Below are positions 55,265 through 64,000 of a stretch of 64,000 nt of DNA, piece by piece. Both the position numbers and the translations under genes were made by a program. Location of the stretch: the NCBI RefSeq assembly GCF_019059575.1, contig NW_024882031.1, forward strand, positions 1 to 64,000, written 5' to 3'. The DNA comes from Amphibalanus amphitrite (lineage: Eukaryota; Arthropoda; Thecostraca; Balanomorpha; Balanidae). The stretch's first letter is position 1. The number at the start of each line of letters is the position of its first letter. The notes beneath the pieces are model-generated. The model searched no databases and had not been told where the DNA came from. It worked only from the letters and a program-made list of their open reading frames with translations.

Positions 55265-56966
55265 ATGCCTAAGCTGGGCAAGACCCCCGCCCAGTGGCGG
55301 GAGAGACTTCGGCGGCTCGCCGCTGGAGAACACCTGGGCAAGGGCGAGCACCCACCCCGCGGGTCTGTGTGGCGCGACCGCATAGACATGATCAGCTGCT
55401 GCCCGCGGTCGGCGGGCGCCCGCGTCGACGTGCTGGGCCGCGCCGTCCGGTGTCGCTGCGGATACCACGTAAGAGAAACTTTAATTGCAATGTTCCGCTG
55501 TCATAGGCAACAAGGTGTCGAGTATATTGCTAAATCCAGTATTGCACTTCGGAGTAATGTCTCAATTTACTTTTAATCGTCGTTTGAAGTACAGGAAGGT
55601 CGGTATGCCCGGCACAGCTCAGCCTGAACTGTTGTCTATTGTAATAACTAAGGCGGTTGGGGAATCACCCTCATCAGCATCAGTTCATTGCGCGCTCGTG
55701 ATAAGTCAATGGCCAAGTTGACGAACAATGGAGATTTTATTATAATGCTCGTAATTCCAATCACAAACAGATCGTGAATATGAATACATGACGCCGACTT
55801 ATGTCACATTTTGCTCTAATGTTCATAGGACCTGCCTGTTGACGAAGGCCGCCCAGGCACGAGCGGCATGGCCTCCCACGCCCCCACTGGAGGCGCTGCT
55901 GCGCCTATACCAGCTCTGGTAAGTCAGTCTTGTCACTACTACACATTAGGCCAGTCACTACTGGCCTAATGTGTACATCGTACCCAGAATATATATGTAT
56001 TACCGAACGGCTCTGGGTCAAGTTCAGTAAGATATTTCCCATAGGTCGTTTAACAGCTGCTATGGTTCGTTGAGCTGCATTTTATTAAAAAAATCACCAG
56101 AACTGTAGGTCATCAACCTGTGCCGGAAAGCAGTGTGCTTGAAAGATAACGTGCAATGTTTCCAGCACGGCTAAGATAATACTAAAGGGATATCCCACCG
56201 TATGAGAAAACTTACACCCCGAATATCGCTGCAGCCCTCTCTAGGTATCGTACATTTGTTCATTGGAAATCCGCTATTGTTCTGCCGACAGGATGCGACT
56301 GCCGGCTCGTCGGCTGCCGGCCCCGGGCCCGCCTCGTCGGCTGCCGGCCCCGGCCCCGCCTCGTCGGCTGCCGGCCCCGCCTCGTCGGCTGCCGGCCCCG
56401 CCTCGTCGGCTGCCGGCCCCGGCCCCGGGCCCGCCTCGTCTGCTGCCGGCCCCGGCCCCGGCCCCGGGCCCGCCTCGTCGGTTGCCGGCCCCGGCCCCAC
56501 CTCGTCTGCTGCCGGCCCGGGCCCCGGCCCCGCCTCGTCGGCTGCCGGCCCCGCCTCGTCGGCTGCCGGCCCCGGCCCCGGCCCCGCCTCGTCGGCTGCC
56601 GGCCCCGGCCCCGGCCCCGCCTCGTCGGCTGCCGGCCCCGGCCCCGGCCCCGCCTCGTCGGCTGCCGGCCCCGGCCCCGGGCCCGCCTCGTCGGCTGCCG
56701 GCCCCGGCCCCGGCCCCGCCTCGTCGGCTGCCGGCCCCGGCCCCGCCTCGTCGGCTGCCGGCCCCGGCCCCGGGCCCGCCTCGTCGGCTGCCGGCCCCGG
56801 CCCCGGCCCCGCCTCGTCGGCTGCCGGCCCCGGCCCCGCCTCGTCGGCTGCCGGCCCCGCCTCGTCGGCTGCCGGCCCCGGCCCCGGCCCCGCCTCGTCG
56901 GCTGCCGGCCCCGGCCCCGGCCCCGCCTCGTCGGCTGCCGGCCCCGGCCCCGGCCCCGCCTCGTAG
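55265..56966 (+). CDS. Three-exon gene with a Gly/Pro/Ala/Ser-repeat tail
   Basis: Exons 55265-55468 (ATG start, donor GTAAGA), 55829-55918 (acceptor TTCATAG, donor GTAAGT) and 56292-56966 (acceptor GCCGACAG) are all phase 0 and join into one frame of 322 residues ending TAG. Residues 1-68 are basic (PKLGKTPAQWRERLRRLAAG) with a small Cys cluster (ISCCPRS ... VRCRCGYH), possibly zinc-binding. Exon 2 adds a Gly/Ala/Pro linker (GTSGMASHAPTGGAAAPIP). Exon 3 is about 220 residues of PGPGPASSAAG-type repeats, a disordered or fibrous composition. It lies on the same strand, 2 kb upstream of the main DUF6729 copy, and could be that family's N-terminal part; I could not find phases that join them. 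All three frames of the repeat are open, so exon 3 coding rests on the splice phase only. A first exon further upstream is possible. Confidence 0.5.
56307..56966 (+). repeat. GC-rich minisatellite, 21/27/33-bp units
   Basis: Units are GGCCCCGGCCCCGCCTCGTC plus GGCTGCC, with 6-bp GGCCCC steps giving lengths of 21, 27 and 33 bp; about 24 units. It codes PGPASSAAG repeats in the spliced frame. Confidence 0.9.
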
Positions 56967-57445
56967 TAGGGGGGGCCGTCTAACAGATGTATTTTGCCGA
57001 CAGTGACGTTCTATACATCAGTGGAAAGAGCATCGAAAGTTGTATATTTTATTAACTTTTCACTTTGATACATCTGCCCGCCGCCAACCGCAAAACGCCG
57101 CAAACGCCGCAACAAAGGAAACCGCCCGCATCGCACGCCTAACCGCCGCCAATCGAAAAAGCCGCAAAAGGCCCTACCCTACCCTACCAATATACATAAC
57201 CTACCCATACCCTAGTCCTACTCATACCCTACCCATACCCTACGTTTACCTTATACTCTACCATACCCAACTTTATCCTACTCTACCCAAACGGCAAACC
57301 TTTTTTCTATTGTAGACTATTGTACTATCACTATTGTAGATAGAAGAAGATTTCTACGTCTTATACCTCAGACGTAGTAGCTGAGAGATAAGGAGATACT
57401 ACAATAACCCCAGTAGTAGCTGAGTTATTCCTAGTTAATCCGTTA
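56967..57445. other. Unassigned; telomere-like patch
   Basis: CCTACCC/CATACCC repeats lie at 57175-57290. TAGTAGCTGAG repeats lie near 57375-57425. No gene is seen. Confidence 0.5.
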
Positions 57446-57721
57446 CCAAAATATAAGCCCAAGATGGGAGCACTGCACGGCGGTTTTCACCTGATCGCCG
57501 ATTTGGCCGTTTCCTGTGTTAACCCTATGGCGCACGCGAGCGCGTGCTGACGGCGCACCCCTGGGCCAATCCGTCCCAAATTTTAATACAGTGGTCACAT
57601 CAACCCACCGATTCGGCATGCCAAATTTCACGTCGATACGCGGCGCCTTTCAGGCGCAATAAGACACATAAGGCATGACAGTCGCAGGCACGCACGCACG
57701 CACGCACGCACGGACATGTTA
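57446..57721 (+). repeat. 275-bp direct repeat, copy A
   Basis: CCAAAATATAAGCCCAAGAT to GGACAT, essentially identical to 58588-58864. It includes a (CACG)n run at 57691-57714. Confidence 0.95.
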
Positions 57722-58584
57722 TAATTCATAAGTAACATGTCCGTGCGTAAGAGTAAACGGTAGAGTTAACGCCACCGGAAACGCCGCTAAAAACCCTACC
57801 CTAACCTACAAATGTACATACCCTACCGAGACGGTATTTTTTATTCATTTTTAAATTTTAAATTATATAAAAAATTTTTTATTCATTTTTTATATAATTG
57901 TTATAACTCAATGCAATTATAACATGTCCGTGCGTGCGTGCGTGCGTGAGTAGGGTAGAGAGTAAACGGTAGAGTAGGGTAGAGGTAGGGTATGTACATT
58001 TGTAGGTTAGGGTAGGGTTTTTAGCGGCGTTTCCGGTGGCGTATTACGGCGTTTCCGATTGGCGGTGGTCGGGCGTGCGATGCGGGCGGTTTTCTTTTTT
58101 TTGAGGTTATATTTTTTCATACAAATAAAAATATAACCTCATGCATCAAACTAATGGTCCCATGAACAATAGCCATCGAAACGTACAGTTATCGCGTGTA
58201 TCCATCCATCCATCCTGGGTATGGTAGGATGGACAACTGTCACATACAGTTGTCCATAGAACCCACATTTTCAGTCGCGCTCCGCGCGAATCAAATTTTG
58301 AAATTAATTTTTCATTATTAAGGAAATGGTACGGATCATCAGTTTTTGTTTGCTATTATCTGATTACACATACAGTTGTCTGCAAAATGATACAACACCG
58401 ATTTCATTCCGTCAAGCCGTTTTCCAGCGGCATCGGTTTTCTTTCTACAATGCCCGAAATCGGTCATTTTTCACAACTGGGGGTGCTGTCTTGCACGTGA
58501 CGCGTGCTATACGTTTTTCTTATACCGATTCGCTAGAACCATCTCTCCTCTATCCATCGGTGGCAACCCCACATCGCTACGCCA
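57722..58584. repeat. Inverted-repeat region between the direct repeats
   Basis: A block at 57767-57835 (GCCACCGGAAACGCCGCTAA, then telomere-like CCCTACC) is inverted at 57955-58040, around an AT-rich centre (57840-57900). ACATGTCCGTGCGT occurs on both sides. 58130-58584 is otherwise unassigned. Confidence 0.7.
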
Positions 58585-58587
58585 ATC

Positions 58588-58864
58588 CGTTACCAAAATA
58601 TAAGCCCAAGATGGGAGCACTGCACGGCGGTTTTCACCTGATCGCCGATTTGGCCGTTTCCTGTGTTAACCCTATGGCGCACGCGAGCGCGTGCTGACGG
58701 CGCACCCCTGGGCCAATCCGTCCCAAATTTTAATACAGTGGTCACATCAACCCACCGATTCGGCATGCCAAATTTCACGTCGATACGCGGCGCCTTTCAG
58801 GCGCAATAAGACACATAAGGCATGACAGTCGCAGGCACGCACGCACGCACGCACGCACGGACAT
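58588..58864 (+). repeat. 275-bp direct repeat, copy B
   Basis: Second copy of 57446-57721, 1.14 kb downstream. It lies just before the intron end that leads into the main DUF6729 gene copy. Confidence 0.95.
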
Positions 58865-58946
58865 CTTATAATTCATAATATAGATTCCGAGCACAGCTAT
58901 TTCGATAAGAAAAAAATGTTGAATGCTTGGCGCTTTCCCGTCGCAG

Positions 58947-61900
58947 ACGATTCCCATGGCGGCGCTGCGCCGCTTCATTGATACTGGTCGCCCGTCGGCG
59001 GCCATAGCTGGTCGTCAGCCACAAGGGGAAAAGCGGCGGCCGGACTCCCCGCTGCCGGCACAACGCCGCCCAACTACTTGGCGCCACACTGCCGGTACGG
59101 TCCCCGCTGCCGCTGCGTCACCCAGGGATGGTGCGGCCCACGGCGATGGTGCGGCCCCTGTTCCGGGGCCCTCTGGCACCGAGAGCCCGCGCAAGGCCGC
59201 GTCAGCACTCGTAAGTACTGATAAGTTCCTTGTATGTATTTTGTTGCTGTTGGCCGCCAGTGAATAGGTTAAGGGTTGGAGGACAAAGAAATAAAACCTA
59301 TGGCGTTGCAATTGACTGACCACTGTCGTCCCTCGTCGAAGTGCTGTACGCATGGTGCCCATCGTCCTCTCGACATAGCAGTACGTATTCTAATCAGGTA
59401 CCGGCTCTTCCATCCGCAGGCCGAGCAGGGGAGGGCGCAGCCCTTTGCACGGCACGCTGCCTCGGCCCTGCCGAGGAGCCGCCTGTCCGCCGGCTGGCGG
59501 GAATCACTTCAGCCTCAAGACCAAGACTGGCTGGCCGAGGCCCTGTTCACCGAGGCCGGCCAGCTCCGAGACCGGCTGAGGTCGTGGTACCACCCGCCGC
59601 CGGCCACCGTGGCCGGACCGGGCGTGCACCCGACGCCGGGCCGGTACTTCTTGCGCCGGCTGCTGCTGTGGGCGCCGGCCAAGATGTGGCGCGTGCAGCT
59701 GCATTGCCCGTTCTGCACCGCTCCCAAGAAGTGAGTGTTTTGTTGGGGAGATTAATTGTGTATTGGGTTATGACGCTACCAGCATTGCACTATATCACCT
59801 TTCTCTCGGGGACGTGTTAAATCGCTACGTTATAACACAGGCAATCTTCATTAATGGTGTAGGTGTTAATAAATAATAGCAGACGACTTGGCGCCGTCTA
59901 TGATAACTTGCAAGTAAATCGGCAGCGACTATAACGAATTTCTCATGCATCGGCGCTGACCGGGCGGCCGCTGCTGGCTGGCGCCGGTGCCGTTTTACTG
60001 ACTGCCAATAGGCTCCGTGTAACGATTTGAAAATAAATCGGCACCGTCTGCAACGAATTGATCATGAATCTGCACAGTCTGTACCAAGCATATCATTAAT
60101 TTGTAACGTCCACACTGACTGACTATTGTTCAATCGGCAATCGACTCCGTCTATACGGGGGGGGGGGGGGGGGTAGGGGGTAGGGGGTCTAACTTAAGTC
60201 AGGTCAATGTATCAGGGTAACATATAATGGTTTTCTGCCGGGCGCGGCTATAGTCACTGACACCTCGGGTTATTCTTACTCGACAGGGTCCTGAGCTCCA
60301 AGGGCCTGTACCGGAAGGTGCGGACGGTGGTAGACGTCGCCGACCGGTACTACCTGGCCGCCGAGTACCACGCCTGCGGCAGGTGCGGCGCCACGGTGCT
60401 GAGCACCGACCCGCGACTGGTCGCCCAGCTGGCCGACGGCCTCCGGGGCCGGTACCCGGTATTGACCTCACACCGGTCGGCCTGCGACCGGACCGTGCTC
60501 GGCCTCCTGCGCGGGCGCACGCTGGGGAACAGCCCCACCGCCCTACAGAGGGCCGTCGCCGAGCTGCACGCGGAGCGGTACGCTCTCGGAGCGCAGGCCT
60601 ACCTGGCCGACTGCTGCCGGCACCAGTAAGTTTATTCGAAGGGTAGGGGCGGCCGATGAGGGTATCATGATATGAAATACGATAACAAAAGCAATTGGGA
60701 TGACAGCACACCAAGTTGGCCGAGTTACATACACGTCTTCCAGGGCTTAACTAGATGCGTCCTTTCGTTACAGGCAGGGACGCCGCGACCTTCTGCGGGC
60801 CGAGGCCCTCTATCAGGACCCGGCGACGGCCGTGCCGTACCAGCCGCCTCCCAGCCCAGCCTGGTTTCTGGCCATGTATGTGCGGGACGTCTGGCGCCGC
60901 CTGCCTCTCATCAAGGCGGCAGCCACCTCTACGCTGGGGTCTATCCTGAAGATCGACTCCACCAAGAAAGTAAGTAAATCGAAAACTTCCGATACCACTT
61001 TTGTCATTTGTCACCCGCCAGAATTACCGTGACACTTGCGAGGATACCAAATGCAGTTTTACTACCAACGCTAATACAGCCAACTCCTTCAATAAATTGT
61101 TAACGCTTTCGCTTCTTAATACTGCCGGAAAAAAAGGTCACCGAATAATGAAACTATTAGTAAGAACATATGCTGATACCGGTAGCCATCAGCGTTCAAT
61201 CGGTCCGGCATGTAATTCTTTAGCCAGGTAAATTCATAAATTTGATCCCGTTCCTTTGATAATTTTATCAATCGAAACAAATTCGAATCAAATTTCTACG
61301 CATGCCCGATTCCACAACCACGTTAAGTAGCGTTGCTCGGTTCTGACGCATTGTCAATTGTTTTTCTTTACGCCAGGTGACCAAGAATCTGGCGGGGCTG
61401 GCGGCCGGCTCCGTGGCCAACGAGCGTGGCCAGGTCCTAAAACACGGTGCTCACGACCTCTGAGAGCCTGGACGCCCTGGGTCCGCTGGCGGCCGGCCTC
61501 GTCGACCGGTACCGCCGCCGCCGGCGGTCCTCCACACGGACCGAGACTGCTGTCGGGTCGGCGGCGGACGGCCGCTCGCGGCTCCAAGAGCTTCTTGGCG
61601 AGTGGCCGGGGCAGGTGGTACGCCTGGGCGCGAGGCACTAAATGCGTCGCTTCGCGGTCGGCCTCACCAGCGTCAGCCACCCCCTGTACGGCACTTTTAT
61701 GGCACACCTCTCCTCCTGCCTTTTTGAGTGGGACGCCGGCGACGTGGCCCAGCTGGAAGCCGCCAAGCTCGGGCAGCTGAAGGAGGAGGGCGTGGCGGAG
61801 CCGACGGCCCACGCAGCTCGCCTGGCCATCACGAAGAGTGAGCTGGCCCGCCACTGCCGCCGCCGAACAGCCGGCGTCCAGACGACCGTGGACAGGGTGG

Positions 61901-62161
61901 AGCTGCTCCTCCTGGAGCTGACAGACGCAGCGGACGTCCTCGGCACACCGCTGCTGAACGCGCCCAAGATGGCCTCCATCTGGGAGGAGCAGCGGCGGCA
62001 CGTGGTCTGCCTTCAGGACCCCGAGGAGGCCGCGTGTCCGCCGCTCTACGTGCAGACCGGCACCTCCCGGATGGGCGGCGTCACCCTGCCGGTCTACCGC
62101 TGCGCCCGAGGCACAACGGGGCTGGAGTCCTACCACCTGCACCTCTGCCGGTTCATCCCAG
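58947..62161 (+). pseudogene. DUF6729-domain gene, main copy: five joined exons, last one damaged
   Basis: Exons are 58947-59210, 59420-59730, 60287-60625, 60774-60969 and 61377-62161. All introns have GT/AG borders, and the phases at the first four junctions agree. Exon 1: Ala/Pro-rich. Exon 2: WLAEALFTEAGQLRDRLRSW, YHPPP, RRLLLWAPAKMWRVQLHCPF. Exon 3: DUF6729-like core with CxxC (YHACGRCG), SACDRTVLGLLRGRTLGNSP. Exon 4: AWFLAMYVRDVWRRLP, SILKIDSTKK. Exon 5: NLAGLAAGSVANERGQVL, TDRDCC (in a shifted frame), HPLYGTFMAHLSSCLFEWDA, ELARHCRRRTAG, ESYHLHLCRFIPG and a donor. I recall this order from multi-copy fish and invertebrate proteins. D (KIDS), D (TDRD), a DxxH position (here GARH) and E resemble RNase H-fold transposases; this is inference. 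Exon 5 has a +1 shift near 61435, further shifts around 61515-61590, and TAA at 61639. The C-terminal exon is missing. A recent pseudogene, or a gene with assembly errors. Confidence 0.75.
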
Positions 62162-62165
62162 GTGA

Positions 62166-62530
62166 GTAAAGCCCCGGTCCCACTAGGCGTTGCGACTTCT
62201 TACGACCGCCCACGACCTAAATAATTGCCGACCACCGCCGACCATCACCGAATGCTGCTGACCCGTCGTAATTACGGTCACATATATATAAAGGGTCGGC
62301 AATCATCGTACGACTAATCGCACAAGAGGTGGCAGACCATCGTACGAAGTTTGCCGAACCAAGAAAAAATTGGTGCATGAGTCGCACGAATGACGTGCGA
62401 AACTCGGTGACAGCCGTGAGTACGTCATGCGATAGGTAACGACTGGCCGCCGACGAGTGAAGATCTGTTCAAGACCTATCGCCCATTGCCGCACGATTGG
62501 CAAAGAGCGGATGTTCCGCTAACCATATTA
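62166..62530. mobile_element. Possible partial Harbinger-like end
   Basis: TAA followed by GCCCCGGTCCCACTAGGC resembles the TAA-flanked GGCCGCGTTCCCACTA end at 10239. It interrupts the gene right after the exon 5 donor. The interior has repeated CGTACGA/TCGCACGA motifs. No matching right end was found. Confidence 0.35.
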
Positions 62531-62569
62531 GTGGCAAGGTGGGTTGTTTACATTCATCCCTGAGGCTTT

Positions 62570-64000
62570 TCGGGAATATCTTCGAAACGGCTGGAGCTAG
62601 GATGCTGAAAATTTCTGACTTTTCTTAAAACTAAGCTGGGCACTTTTTTGGAAATTTTAAGTTGATATCTTTATCAGAGGCGTTTCCAGGGCATGAAGAA
62701 TCGGGAGGTCCTATTCGTGAAGCGAGTCATTTGGTTAAAGTTCACGATGCTGCTGCACTCTAACTGTAATTATTCATTAATATGTAGGTACATCAACATT
62801 ATTTGTATGTAGGTAGGTATAACAGCTTTAGAAGTGAATAAGAAACGGATCATAGGCGGTTCCAGGAAAAGGGAGAGAAGGTGAATGTCACCTCCCACCT
62901 TCGGTGCCCTGACGCCGCCCATGAATATTCAATCTAGTTTTAGTCATTTTATCACACGTTTTTGTATTATTACGGAGCGAGCGAAGCGAGCGTAGATGCT
63001 CTTTTGTAATACATGTCAATATCTGTTTCATCCTGTTTTGATCAGCAGTAGTTGCGTCAAAATTGGTTGAAAAACATGGCCGTGGTGAGGAGTTGAAAAA
63101 GCACCTGAAATGTTCAGTTTTTATCCCCTCTCCCTCCTGCCCCCTATTTGCGTTTTTGGGACTTTCTTTCTTCAAAATGTAGTTAGATCACGTTAAGGGA
63201 ATCGAGTGCCATTCGAGTTTTGAAAAACGGCAGGTTATACTTTGACACCAGCCGCATTTTCGGGTCAGGTCAGGTCATTGACCTATGGCGTAAGAAGTGA
63301 ACCTCTGCACGGTCTTCAGAGGTCGCAACTTCGCAACGCTCTCAGTGCCAGAAGAGCTTTCACAAGGAGATTACCTAAACTTCCAGGACTTAGTATCCTC
63401 TAGAGGTCTCACAACTTGTATATCTCAGATTATTCGTAAAGGTCACATGACGAAAGGTCGGTTACGTGACCTCACCATTTCAAGTCGATGGGGAAAAAAT
63501 AAAAACTGCTATTTTGGCGCCGGGAAAGATCTCGAGCTATCCCAACCCCAAGCATATCGAATCGTGAGTTAGGGAGTCGGGAGAGCCACCAATGGACTTA
63601 AGAAGACCTGCTGTTCCATTTTGAAGGCAAAGTGCTGCCACATGATGCTGCCATATGCTGAGTGCCGCCCGCCCGGTTTGTCAATACAGTCGGAAGCCTG
63701 ATGCTGGCGTGTGCGGGTCCGCGTGCGAGAGCCGAGCTACCGAGTGTAGCAGCGAACAGAATATGGCGCGGTCGGTAGGATCAAAAGATATGCGACATGA
63801 CCTCATTCAATAAACTTCGCGACCTGGAAGCCCTGACCTGACCGTGACCTGAGGTCAACACCTTAAGTTGACCTCACCCCAACAAAAAATATATCATCCG
63901 ACACGTCTCAACAAGGCCAACACAATGATGTCAAAATCGCGGCTCTGCGGCCGCTTTTTGCCAAGTTATTCACCAAAAACTAACCCATAACTTATGGCAA
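62570..64000. mobile_element. piggyBac-like MITE copy, rearranged, right end outside the window
   Basis: 62570-62665 resembles 55-140, and 63235-64000 matches 19505-20260 closely (GGTCAGGTCAGGTCATTGAC, AAAACTGCTATTTTGGCGCC). An insert of about 170 bp at 63600-63770 is not in the other copies. 62700-63220 is unassigned, with GGAGCGAGCGAAGCGAGCG at 62973. It is the same family as 1-999 and 19379-20472. Confidence 0.65.

Noticed and set aside
56263-57006. Arg/Pro-rich frame (RRLPAPAP repeats) across the 56-kb minisatellite
   Set aside because: It is open only because the repeat has no stops in any frame. The frame chosen by splice phase is the Gly/Pro/Ala/Ser one.

Overview
The window is nuclear DNA of an animal, most likely an arthropod. 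The reasons are two complete U1 snRNA genes, spliced exons with GT/AG borders, RNase H-bearing non-LTR retrotransposons of the R1/I/LOA kind, long (TA)n and (CT)n microsatellites, and a degenerate CCTAA/CCTAC block that resembles the arthropod TTAGG telomere repeat. I lean toward a crustacean or chelicerate, but nothing in the window fixes the group. There is almost no ordinary single-copy gene content: it is an accessory, repeat-built region.

Layout. 1-20.5 kb: stacked small DNA transposons. These include several TTAA-flanked piggyBac-like MITEs, a TAA-flanked Harbinger-like element, hAT MITEs with 8-bp target duplications, and many hairpin elements. They surround two U1 snRNA genes in opposite orientation (4.3 kb plus, 13.6 kb minus), which sit in an inverted segmental duplication; one arm carries a 3.05-kb fold-back element. 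20.6-25.6 kb: one young LTR retrotransposon on the minus strand. 26.6-34.9 kb: a minus-strand LINE (endonuclease, reverse transcriptase, RNase H), split by a second 5'-truncated LINE with a (GA)n tail and a 13-bp target duplication; that second LINE is itself split by a hAT MITE. 35.7-38.6 kb: a 2.9-kb telomere-like satellite. 39.1-41.5 kb: a tandem array with a unit of about 1.03 kb.

41.5-62.2 kb is the most interesting part. It is a mosaic of duplicated exons and introns of one multi-exon family. The fullest copy (58947-62161, plus strand) has five exons whose phases join exactly. It encodes a CxxC-bearing domain that I match from memory to DUF6729, followed by a region with D...D...DxxH...E spacing like an RNase H-fold transposase. 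Its last visible exon is damaged. At least ten fragments of the same exons and introns, including a probable C-terminal zinc-finger exon, lie scattered between 41.5 and 54 kb. Because introns are copied along with exons, the spread was at DNA level. Next to it lies a three-exon gene (55265-56966) ending in a long Gly/Pro/Ala/Ser repeat. Two minus-strand fragments of another recurrent animal family (motifs GLYFDGRK and GCDGTxxxxG) lie at 47.7 and 50.5 kb. 62.2-64 kb returns to MITE sequence, including another copy of the piggyBac-like family seen at 19.4 kb.

All family names are recognised by eye from motifs; no database search was run.
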